Below the pieces are notes generated by a model. The model was given only the letters and a program-made list of their open reading frames with translations. It was not told where the DNA came from and searched no databases. Of a stretch of 5,305 bases of DNA, positions 1 through 5,305 are shown in pieces; positions within the stretch are counted from its first letter, which is position 1; each line of letters begins with the position of its first letter. Source of the stretch: Eubacteriales bacterium. GTDB taxonomy: Bacteria > Bacillota > Clostridia > Lachnospirales > Lachnospiraceae. The DNA is taken from contig JAUNPT010000143.1 in NCBI GenBank assembly GCA_030536565.1, forward strand, positions 1 through 5,305, in the 5' to 3' direction. Made by a program: the position numbers and the translations under genes.

Positions 1-1
1 G

Positions 2-382
2 GACATAGATTTTGATGATGTGGGATATTGTATTGATGGAGATTATGACTGGCTTCTTGATGCATTTTCTAATGTTATCAGTAATTCAGCTGAACATGCA
101 GATAAGGTTTATATAGGTGTAGAAACAAGCAGGGAAAAATGTGTTATCACTATTAAGGATAACGGCGGAGGCTTTGAAAAGGAAAACATAGATAAAATAT
201 TTGACAGGTTTGAGAGTGGTAATGGGGCGAAAACATTTCATATGGGTATTGGATTAAACCTGGCTAAACTGGTAATTGAGGCTCATTATGGAAAAATATC
301 CGCTTATAATGACTATGAAGCTGGAGGAGCTGTGTTTAAAATTGTGCTTCCACAGTATCAGTTAAAAAAAGGAAAAATATAA
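2..382 (+). CDS. Sensor histidine kinase, C-terminal ATP-binding domain (5' end outside window)
   Basis: This is the catalytic (HATPase_c) end of a membrane-associated two-component sensor kinase, the domain that binds ATP and phosphorylates the kinase histidine. The frame is open from the first full codon at base 2, so the sensor, membrane and dimerisation (H-box) parts lie upstream, outside the window; the GTG at 20 is an internal codon, not a start. Visible in order are the N-box (NVISNSAEHA, Asn codons at 71 and 83), the G1 box DNGGGF from 158, the F-box IFDRFESG, and the G2 box GIGLNLAK from 245, followed by the usual closing strand ending in VLPQ. The ATP lid is short, as in OmpR-partner kinases. 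The stop lies 78 bases before the ABC gene. Kinase-then-ABC order is typical of BceRS-BceAB-like modules that sense and expel antimicrobial peptides; that role is inference. Its transporter is broken, so this kinase may have lost its output. Confidence 0.92.
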   Translation, partial: DIDFDDVGYCIDGDYDWLLDAFSNVISNSAEHADKVYIGVETSREKCVITIKDNGGGFEKENIDKIFDRFESGNGAKTFHMGIGLNLAKLVIEAHYGKISAYNDYEAGGAVFKIVLPQYQLKKGKI

Positions 383-444
383 ATATCATATATTTGTAAG
401 GCGGCTGTAAGGTTTGCAGGGTAAAATAATCATATATAATACAT

Positions 445-452
445 GGAGGAGG
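445..452 (+). promoter_or_regulatory. Shine-Dalgarno fixing the ABC ATPase start at 461
   Basis: GGAGGAGG lies 8 nt before the ATG at 461. An in-frame ATG at 443 overlaps this site and has no ribosome binding site of its own, so 461 is the better start and the six codons before it are probably untranslated. Confidence 0.75.
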
Positions 453-460
453 TAATAAGC

Positions 461-1333
461 ATGGAGATTATTATGAAAGTCGAGAATATTTGCAGAACAT
501 ATCACAGTGGTTCTGTAGAGGTACCAGCATTAAAGCCCTGCACACTGGAATTTGCAAGGGGACAGTTTACCGCAATAATAGGAAAAAGCGGTTCTGGTAA
601 ATCAACTCTTCTTCGTATTCTTGGTACATTAGATAAGCCGGATCAGGGAAGCGTAGTAATTGATGAAGTGTTTGACAATAGAAAGCCAGATGAGGCGGAG
701 ATTGACATGCTTCTTGAGGAGTTGGAGATTACACACTGCAAGAATAAATACCCGGCACAGATGTCTGGAGGAGAGCAGCAAAGAGCTGCTATTGCAAGAG
801 CGCTAGCTGCCCACCCATCTGTGATTTTGGCAGACGAGCCCACGGGAAATCTTGATGTAGGTAATGCAAGGGCAGGCAGAATGCAGACAGCACTTATTAC
901 AATGGCTGAAAATATATTGATGCTTATTCCGGCAGGGCTTTTTGGAGTTGTAACTGCATTTATTGCTGGAAAAAGTATATGCTTATTTATAGAAAAGAAA
1001 ATGGGGATTATGTTTTATCATGTTGAGCTGTCAGCCGTTATAAAGGGACTTTTGGCTATAGTAATTGCACTTGCTGTCTGGGAGGTGTTGTCAGTTATTA
1101 TGCTCTGGAAAGAAAAAAGAGCAGATAAGGGCAGAAAAAATGCTTATAAAAAGACTGGAACATATAAAGCACCAAAAAGAAGCATTGCAGGCGGGAATAT
1201 GGTCTGGCGTCTTCATCTTCGCTTTGTGAAGAAAAGCGGCGCTGGCATGAATCTTGGAATCAGGCTTTTTTATGGAGCAGCGTGTCTTGTTATAGCGGAA
1301 AGAATATATTCAGATGCTGCGTCTTGGTGCTGA
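461..1333 (+). pseudogene. Collapsed ABC transporter: MacB/BceA-type ATPase fused in frame to FtsX-type permease fragments
   Basis: Residues 1-137 are an ABC ATPase of the MacB/LolD/BceA family, which normally powers efflux or lipid/peptide handling together with an FtsX-type permease. Walker A GKSGSGKST is at 41-49, signature MSGGEQQR at 101-108, Walker B VILADEP at 121-127 and D-loop NLD at 130-132. Only 51 residues separate Walker A from the signature, where the family usually has about 95-100. The missing block, near residue 69 (base ~665), holds the Q-loop. After about residue 137 (base ~870) the rest of the ATPase, with the H-loop, is gone. The frame instead reads hydrophobic permease sequence: two membrane segments at about 150-172 and 190-214, a basic linker, then the start of a second FtsX module (MVWRLHLRFVKK, 247-258) and another hydrophobic stretch. 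The natural permease frame shifts near 1300, and the residues after that point read as out-of-frame sequence. Loss of the Q-loop and H-loop makes ATP-driven transport very unlikely. A chimeric assembly is the alternative explanation. Confidence 0.8.
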
Positions 1334-1463
1334 ACGCAGAGTTATTCTAAAAGTATGTATGCTGGAGGCTTTCAGAGAGTCTGCATGGTGCATATTGCTG
1401 CTTCCGGCAATGCTTCTTATGCAGTGGGGTATGTATGCTGCATTAATAAGAAAACTGCAGTGA
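1296..1463 (+). pseudogene. Continuation of the second FtsX permease module in the +1-shifted frame
   Basis: In the frame starting at 1296 the DNA reads RKEYIQMLRLGAERRVILK, then a Leu-rich hydrophobic stretch (AWCILLLPAMLLMQW), ending at TGA 1461. This matches the cytoplasmic loop and following membrane segment of FtsX/MacB permeases, where a sequence like REYxxLRxLGAxRRxI follows a membrane helix. Upstream this frame is closed by TAG at 1293, whereas the preceding helix (AACLVIAE) is in the frame of the 461 gene. Joining IAE to RKEYIQML restores a normal-looking protein, so a frameshifting event, probably a small deletion, occurred near 1299-1304. The large extracellular part that should separate the two helices is also missing. 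There is no ribosome binding site, so this is a remnant and not a gene. Confidence 0.65.
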
Positions 1464-1486
1464 TAAGTTTTGGCTTTTGTAACGGA

Positions 1487-1515
1487 TTGATAATTGTAAA
1501 GTTTTATGATAGAAT
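1487..1515 (+). promoter_or_regulatory. Predicted sigma-A promoter for pyrE
   Basis: A -35 box TTGATA (1487-1492, five of six consensus bases) is followed after exactly 17 nt by a -10 box TAGAAT (1510-1515, five of six). A TGn extended -10 sits at 1507-1509. Transcription would begin near 1522 and give a leader of about 127 nt before the pyrE start. The promoter lies inside the decayed permease, which suggests pyrE is expressed independently of the kinase-ABC remnant. This is prediction from consensus only. Confidence 0.5.
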
Positions 1516-1526
1516 AATGTATATAA

Positions 1527-1604
1527 ATAGGCGCAGATGAAGGATTGCTTCAAAAGTGTGCGGCAGGGTGGCTTAAGATAAGAAAGCGGCTTAAAAATAA
1601 GTAA
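1527..1604 (+). pseudogene. Possible C-terminal tail of the decayed permease
   Basis: The same frame as the QMLRLGAERR fragment reopens at 1527 and ends at TAA 1602 with a tail reading CAAGWLKIRKRLKNK. A small hydrophobic stretch followed by a cluster of Lys/Arg is the usual cytoplasmic end of a permease. It lies where the permease end would be expected, but it is short and could be chance; the stretch also serves as the leader of pyrE. Confidence 0.25.
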
Positions 1605-1607
1605 ATA

Positions 1608-1640
1608 CGGGAGGTTAACTCCTCCTGAAAAGATGGAGGA
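1608..1640 (+). promoter_or_regulatory. Alternative-pairing leader element sequestering or freeing the pyrE Shine-Dalgarno
   Basis: CCTCC at 1621-1625 is flanked by two GGAGG copies, at 1610-1614 and 1635-1639. Pairing with the upstream copy gives a 7-bp stem (1608-1614 with 1621-1627, one G-U) closed by a 6-nt loop and leaves the ribosome site open. Pairing with the downstream copy gives 6 bp (1620-1625 with 1635-1640) and hides the pyrE Shine-Dalgarno. The two states exclude each other. No T-tract follows, so this is not an intrinsic terminator. A match to the PyrR-binding consensus was sought and not found. Regulation is inferred. Confidence 0.4.
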
Positions 1641-1648
1641 ATTATATA

Positions 1649-2329
1649 ATGGAGCAGTACAAACAGGAATTTATCGATTTTATGGTAGACAGCGAGGTGT
1701 TACGTTTTGGTGAATTTACATTAAAGAGCGGCAGAAAGTCCCCTTTCTTTATGAATGCAGGACTTTATGTTACTGGTTCACAGTTGAAAAAGCTTGGTGA
1801 ATACTATGCAAGGGCAATACATGATAAGTATGGTGATGATTTTGATGTGTTGTTTGGGCCAGCATATAAGGGGATTCCGATAAGTGTTGTGACAGCGATT
1901 GCATATAGTGAACTGTATGGAAAAGAGGTTCGTTACTGCTCAGACCGTAAAGAAGAAAAAGATCATGGCGCTGATAAGGGGGGATTCCTTGGAAGTCCTT
2001 TAAGAGATGGTGACCGCGTGGTTATGATAGAGGATGTTACAACATCTGGAAAATCTATGGAGGAGACTGTTCCTAAGGTTAGAGGTGCAGCTAATGTTGA
2101 AATCGTAGGTCTTATGGTTTCACTTAACCGTATGGAAGTAGGCATGGGAGAAAAAAGTGCTCTTGTTGAGATAAAAGAAAAATATGGCTTTGAAACTAAT
2201 GCTATTGTTTCCATGGCAGAAGTAGTTGAATATTTATACAATAAGGAATATAATGGTAAAGTTATTATTAATGATGGCATAAAAGCTGCTATTGATGAAT
2301 ATTATGAGCAGTATGGTGCAAAGAATTAA
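1649..2329 (+). CDS. pyrE: Orotate phosphoribosyltransferase
   Basis: This cytoplasmic, Mg-dependent homodimeric enzyme transfers the phosphoribosyl group of PRPP to orotate, forming OMP, the fifth step of de novo pyrimidine synthesis; PyrF then makes UMP. The 226-residue length is normal for the family. Conserved blocks are FGEFTLKSGRKSPFF at 20-34 (orotate/N-terminal hood region), LFGPAYKGIP at 68-77, the flexible catalytic loop YCSDRKEEKDHG at 96-107 with the Lys/His residues contributed across the dimer, and the PRPP-binding signature VVMIEDVTTSGKS at 124-136 with the acidic pair Glu128-Asp129. All key residues are present, so it should be active. The ATG at 1649 has GGAGGA 8 nt upstream (1635-1640). 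It probably has its own promoter at 1487-1515, and the leader can form alternative hairpins over the ribosome site. Other pyr genes are not in the window. Confidence 0.98.
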   Translation: MEQYKQEFIDFMVDSEVLRFGEFTLKSGRKSPFFMNAGLYVTGSQLKKLGEYYARAIHDKYGDDFDVLFGPAYKGIPISVVTAIAYSELYGKEVRYCSDRKEEKDHGADKGGFLGSPLRDGDRVVMIEDVTTSGKSMEETVPKVRGAANVEIVGLMVSLNRMEVGMGEKSALVEIKEKYGFETNAIVSMAEVVEYLYNKEYNGKVIINDGIKAAIDEYYEQYGAKN

Positions 2330-2383
2330 TAATCCTGACAATGTTTAATATTGATTTATCTGCATATATGGAGGACTAAGAGT

Positions 2384-2536
2384 ATGGATGAGAAATTATA
2401 TAAGAAGTTTAAATCAGTAGGAGTTTCAAATCTTGTGTTTGGAATATTAATTATGCTGTTTGGAATTGGTGCGGGCGTTATGGTGATTGTCAATGGAGCA
2501 AGGCTTCTTGCACATAAATCAGAAACATTATTTTAA
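2384..2536 (+). CDS. Small single-span membrane protein, unknown function
   Basis: This 50-residue protein belongs to no family I can name with confidence. It starts with a charged, Lys-rich segment (MDEKLYKKFKSVG), followed by one hydrophobic helix at about residues 14-37 rich in Gly, Ile and Val, then a short basic tail with RLL and KS. The positive N-terminus is compatible with insertion with that end in the cytoplasm. The start at 2384 is chosen because GGAGGA (2370-2375) lies 8 nt before it; a frame extension back to TTG 2351 has no such site and would run across it. It begins 54 nt after pyrE with no terminator between them, so it is likely read on the pyrE transcript. Similar very small membrane proteins next to pyrE are something I recall from Lachnospiraceae, but this was not checked. 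Confidence 0.72.
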   Translation: MDEKLYKKFKSVGVSNLVFGILIMLFGIGAGVMVIVNGARLLAHKSETLF

Positions 2537-2587
2537 TTAAGGAGAACTGCCGGGCTTATATATTAATTACTCAGGGAGAATGCTGGT

Positions 2588-3085
2588 GTGATTAGATATA
2601 GGCCGGGCAGATTTAATATGGGAAAGAAATCATTGCACAAATTTTTAAAGTGGTGTGTTTTTATTATATATATATTAGCTTTGGTGTATTTTATGTTTTT
2701 CGCTGAATCTCTCGGCAGGGCGATTTATGTCCGGGAATACAGATACAATCTTTATCCATTTAAAGAGATAATGAGATTCGTAAATAACGAAGATATACTT
2801 GGCATGGGAGCTGTGCTTGCCAATGTCCTTGGGAATGTTGTAGCATTTGCTCCATTTGGATTCTGCCTGCCTATGGTTACAGATCATAGAATGAAATTTA
2901 TCAGAGTCACGATTCTATCGGCAGGTTTAAGCCTGATGATAGAGCTTGTTCAGCTGGTGTCTATGGTTGGAAGCTTTGATGTTGATGATATTATACTCAA
3001 TACAGCAGGCGGGATTGCAGGATACATTTTGTTCTGTATCTGCAAAGGGATATTACAGTGTATGAAGAAGAATAAAAAGGGTTAA
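2588..3085 (+). CDS. VanZ-like family membrane protein
   Basis: VanZ-like proteins are small integral membrane proteins named after VanZ of the enterococcal vanA cluster, which gives low-level teicoplanin resistance; most relatives have no known substrate or activity. The 165 residues show four membrane segments (about 22-42, 75-96, 104-122, 133-152). They also carry the family motifs: NLYPFKEI at 54-61, NVLGNVVAFAPFGF at 79-92, the Glu/Gln pair in ELVQL at 119-123, and SFDVDDIILNTAGGIAGY at 129-146 with its Asp pair. The GTG start at 2588 is preferred because GGGAG (2574-2578) stands 9 nt upstream; ATG 2618 is in frame but has only a weak site. It lies 51 nt after the 50-residue gene and 3 nt before the next gene, so it is probably part of one transcript. 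No glycopeptide-resistance genes (vanA/H/X) are nearby, so a resistance role should not be assumed. Confidence 0.93.
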   Translation: MIRYRPGRFNMGKKSLHKFLKWCVFIIYILALVYFMFFAESLGRAIYVREYRYNLYPFKEIMRFVNNEDILGMGAVLANVLGNVVAFAPFGFCLPMVTDHRMKFIRVTILSAGLSLMIELVQLVSMVGSFDVDDIILNTAGGIAGYILFCICKGILQCMKKNKKG

Positions 3086-3088
3086 ATT

Positions 3089-3403
3089 ATGAAACTGTTT
3101 AATAAATATAAGTTTTCGGATAAAAGCCAGACGCTTGGGGGAACAATATCAACTATTATGGGGATTCTTGCACTTGTATGCTTTGGCTATGGGGCGTATC
3201 TGTCTTTTAGGACAGATGGAAATGCAGGACTTCAGGTTGGGAGTCTGGCACTGTTAAGTCTTATGCTGGCTGCAATTGGAACACTTATCGGGCTTTTAAG
3301 CTTTAAGGAGGATAATAAGTTTTACACGCTGTCAAGAGTTGGCTCGCTGCTTTGCGGGTTGTTGTCAATATTTATGATAGCGGTATTTTTGATGGGAATA
3401 TGA
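3089..3403 (+). CDS. Three-span membrane protein, DUF6142-like
   Basis: This 104-residue membrane protein has no known function. A short cytoplasmic-looking N-terminus (KYKFSDKSQTLGG) precedes three hydrophobic helices at about 19-40, 48-72 and 80-103. A polar hairpin FKEDNKFYTLSR lies between helices two and three. The order KYxFSDKxxxxxG, VGSLALLS, GLLSFKEDNKFY recalls proteins labelled DUF6142 in Clostridia, an assignment made from memory. The ATG at 3089 lies 3 nt after the VanZ stop and has a modest AAGGG site inside the end of that gene (about 3077-3081), so translation may be coupled to vanZ. A 5-bp hairpin follows just after its stop but lacks a T-tract. Confidence 0.85.
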   Translation: MKLFNKYKFSDKSQTLGGTISTIMGILALVCFGYGAYLSFRTDGNAGLQVGSLALLSLMLAAIGTLIGLLSFKEDNKFYTLSRVGSLLCGLLSIFMIAVFLMGI

Positions 3404-3420
3404 TGGAGGAAAATCCTCTG
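3404..3420 (+). promoter_or_regulatory. Hairpin with anti-Shine-Dalgarno arm upstream of the aminopeptidase
   Basis: GAGGA (3406-3410) and TCCTC (3414-3418) form a perfect 5-bp stem with an AAA loop, extendable by two wobble pairs. No T-tract follows, so it is a poor terminator. The right arm with its flank (3412-3418) is also exactly complementary to 3460-3466, which contains the aminopeptidase Shine-Dalgarno, so it could mask that site when not held in the local hairpin. Function is inferred. Confidence 0.35.
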
Positions 3421-3468
3421 CACTTATAATGGCAGTTGCATTTTGCTTCGCAGAACAGGGAGGATTGT

Positions 3469-5305
3469 ATGTTTGATGATAATTTAGAAGAACGGTATTG
3501 TCTGGCAATGGAACGCATTTGTGAAATTGCAGATGATTCGGGAATCAGTAATGAACAGTTTAATAAATTCTTTTTAGTATCAGCAGCGTTTATAAAAAAT
3601 ATGAACTGGCTGTACGAGAATGTAAAAGCTAAAACAATGGAAGACTGGTCATTTGAAGAACAGCAGGAGCTTAACAGTAAGCTGTATGAGGACGTAGCAG
3701 GACAGGCCTATGATACCAGCTTTGCGAACCCGGTATATGCAGTCAGAGAATTGGGAGAGGAATATGGAAGAATCCTTTCCTTTTTATATATGGAAATACG
3801 TGGCATGATTGTGTATGCTTATGAGGGAAGGCTTGCAGACATGACAGTGCTGTCAGAGCTTTTTATTGAAATATACTGCATGTTTGATGGAGAGGCATTT
3901 CCCTCAGAAAGACAAATCAGAGAAGCGGTTTACTGGTATGTGAGTGATTACAGCGATGACTTTATTGAATACAGGACAAGGCAGCTTTTGGATCCATCCC
4001 TTTCTTTTGCTGCAGATATAATAATTAATTCTGATTTGAACGACCTTAGATATCTTTATAAATATGGAGAGTATATTACTGAAAATGAAATAGAGACAGC
4101 TAAGTATTTAAATTCCCTGCCTCAGGAGGATATTAATGCGATGGCAAGGACATTTACAGAAGGATACCGCATAGGCTTTGAATTGGGAAACAAGCCATTA
4201 AAGAAAAAGAAGACGGTAAATATACGATTCTGCGTGGGCTTTGAAAGGATTGTCAGAGAAGAAATCCGGCAGTTTGCAGAAATGGGGCTTAAGCCTACGA
4301 TATACAGGGCTGCCGTTAATACTATTAATAAGAGAATGCATTTAAAAATAGGTTATTACTCCACAAGCCCAAACAGACAGATGGATTATGACCATAGATT
4401 CGATGCGGCATTATATACGGATTCACAGTTTATAGAAAGAAAGCTTGGAGCACTAAAGCTGGCATATGAAAAGAACAGGGAACTGGCTGCGGTACATGGA
4501 GGACCTGCAGTTATGGAGGTTTTCGGTGAAAATCCATTTGAACCGATAGACCATGATGAATGCTGTCATTTTGATGAACGCCAGCAAAAGCTTATAGTTC
4601 GTTATAATAGTGACTCGGGAGCTGTTGTAAATAATTATATTAAGGGTGAAGAAAGAAGTTATACAATTATTGCCTACCCAATCCCTGAGATTGGAGATAA
4701 CTACAGGGAAATATTTTCCGAAATAGTTAAAATTAACACTCTTGATTATGAAAAATACAAGGTGATTCAGCAGAATATTATTGATGTTATGGACAGGGCT
4801 GAATATGTGCAGATTAAGGGAGGTAATGGCAATGAGACAGATCTTAAGGTGAGTATTATGCCTGTTAAGGATCCATTAAAGGAAACTGTATTTGAAAACT
4901 GTCTTGCAGATGTTAATATTCCTTTAGGTGAGGTGTTTACTTCTCCGGTGCTTAAGGGCACAACAGGAGTACTCCACGTAAGCAGCGTATATCTTAATGA
5001 TTTGAAGTTTATCAATCTCAAGCTGTATTTTAAAGATGGCTATGTGGTAGATTATTCCTGTGATAATTATTCTGATAAGGATAAGAACAGAGCGTTTTTC
5101 AGGGAAAATGTCATGATGAACCATGACAGGCTGCCAATGGGAGAGTTTGCAATTGGAACAAATACTGCTGCCTATGTAATGGCAAATAAATATGATATTG
5201 TGTATAAGCTTCCGATTCTAATTGTTGAGAAAATGGGGCCGCATTTTGCAATTGGTGATACCTGCTATTCTCATTGTGAGGACGTAGCAGTATATAATCC
5301 TAATG
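3469..5305 (+). CDS. M29 family metallo-aminopeptidase with long N-terminal extension (3' end outside window)
   Basis: The frame is open from ATG 3469 to the window edge, about 612 residues. The C-terminal part matches the M29 peptidases (thermophilic aminopeptidase T, AmpS, PepS), which use two metal ions to remove N-terminal residues from peptides in the cytoplasm. Three of the five expected ligands are visible: Glu488 in LGEVFTSP, Glu559 in MGEFAIGTN and His592 in MGPHFAIGD. Their spacing (71 and 33) is close to the 66 and 29 I recall for aminopeptidase T. The last His/Asp pair should lie just beyond the window. Typical M29 enzymes have about 410 residues; here some 245 residues of acidic, mostly helical, domainless sequence precede a Lys run at 245-248. 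That is followed by a second conserved-looking region from FCVGFERIVREEIRQF onward. No signal peptide or membrane segment is seen. The start has GGGAGGA (3458-3464) 4 nt upstream. It lies 65 nt after the three-span membrane protein. Confidence 0.93.
   Translation, partial: MFDDNLEERYCLAMERICEIADDSGISNEQFNKFFLVSAAFIKNMNWLYENVKAKTMEDWSFEEQQELNSKLYEDVAGQAYDTSFANPVYAVRELGEEYGRILSFLYMEIRGMIVYAYEGRLADMTVLSELFIEIYCMFDGEAFPSERQIREAVYWYVSDYSDDFIEYRTRQLLDPSLSFAADIIINSDLNDLRYLYKYGEYITENEIETAKYLNSLPQEDINAMARTFTEGYRIGFELGNKPLKKKKTVNIRFCVGFERIVREEIRQFAEMGLKPTIYRAAVNTINKRMHLKIGYYSTSPNRQMDYDHRFDAALYTDSQFIERKLGALKLAYEKNRELAAVHGGPAVMEVFGENPFEPIDHDECCHFDERQQKLIVRYNSDSGAVVNNYIKGEERSYTIIAYPIPEIGDNYREIFSEIVKINTLDYEKYKVIQQNIIDVMDRAEYVQIKGGNGNETDLKVSIMPVKDPLKETVFENCLADVNIPLGEVFTSPVLKGTTGVLHVSSVYLNDLKFINLKLYFKDGYVVDYSCDNYSDKDKNRAFFRENVMMNHDRLPMGEFAIGTNTAAYVMANKYDIVYKLPILIVEKMGPHFAIGDTCYSHCEDVAVYNPN

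Noticed and set aside
435..440. TATAAT, a perfect -10 box just upstream of the ABC ATPase
   Set aside because: The best -35 match (TTTGCA, 413-418) is weak, and the transcript would start around 447, inside the Shine-Dalgarno, leaving almost no leader.
643..843. Reverse-strand open frames opposite the ATPase, pyrE, vanZ and aminopeptidase
   Set aside because: They lie antisense to well-supported genes, lack ribosome sites and resemble no family.
1355..1540. 61-codon open frame within the permease relic
   Set aside because: No ribosome site, and the FtsX-like homology over this stretch is in the neighbouring frame, so this reading is a shadow.
1537..1581. 14-codon leader peptide MKDCFKSVRQGGLR before pyrE
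   Set aside because: Only a weak AGG precedes it and its sequence shows no runs suggesting attenuation; likely chance.
1608..1616. PyrR-binding site in the pyrE leader
   Set aside because: Only the GAGG core agrees; the flanking bases do not match the consensus as I recall it.
2335..2362. CTGACA-like -35 after pyrE as a promoter for the small membrane gene
   Set aside because: No -10 better than three of six bases at proper spacing.
2539..2546. Orphan AAGGAGAA ribosome-site-like sequence before vanZ
   Set aside because: No ATG, GTG or TTG follows at a usable distance; the GGGAG at 2574-2578 serves the GTG at 2588.
3425..3430. TATAAT before the aminopeptidase
   Set aside because: No acceptable -35 box at 16-18 nt upstream and no extended -10; kept only as a weak possibility.
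3429..3476. 15-codon reading frame overlapping the aminopeptidase start
   Set aside because: The nearest GGAGG is about 19 nt upstream and inside a hairpin; no sign of real coding.

Overview
The window is AT-rich DNA, with six genes or gene remnants of clear identity, all on the + strand, plus one small gene of unknown family. The gene content suggests a Firmicute of the class Clostridia, most likely a Lachnospiraceae member (Butyrivibrio/Roseburia/Coprococcus-like). The reasons are strong GGAGG-type ribosome binding sites, an OmpR-type kinase next to a MacB/Bce-like ABC transporter, a VanZ protein, and an M29 aminopeptidase with a long N-terminal extension. The assignment rests on recall of family sequences, not on a search.

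Left part (1-1604): the C-terminal ATP-binding domain of a sensor histidine kinase enters from the left edge. It is followed by a badly eroded ABC transporter. The ATPase keeps its Walker A, signature and Walker B motifs. It has lost about 45-50 residues containing the Q-loop, and it loses everything after the D-loop, including the H-loop. It then runs in frame into fragments of an FtsX/MacB-type permease. The second permease module continues in another frame, so there is a frameshift near 1300. This looks like a kinase-ABC (antimicrobial-peptide sensing/efflux type) cassette collapsed by several internal deletions.

Middle (1487-2329): a good sigma-A-type promoter, TTGATA-17 nt-TAGAAT with an extended -10, lies inside the relic. 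It is placed to drive pyrE (orotate phosphoribosyltransferase, de novo UMP synthesis). The leader of about 127 nt ends in a GGAGG/CCTCC/GGAGG arrangement in which one CCTCC can pair either with an upstream decoy or with the pyrE Shine-Dalgarno. It could act as a translational switch.

Right part (2384-5305): four closely spaced genes follow pyrE. They encode a 50-residue single-span membrane protein, a VanZ-like membrane protein, a 104-residue three-span membrane protein (DUF6142-like) that starts 3 nt after the vanZ stop, and the first ~612 residues of an M29 metallo-aminopeptidase that leaves the window. No convincing intrinsic terminator was seen between pyrE and the aminopeptidase, so co-transcription is possible. 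No functional link between pyrimidine synthesis and the membrane proteins or peptidase is evident. No RNA genes, CRISPR arrays, insertion sequences or integration sites were recognised.
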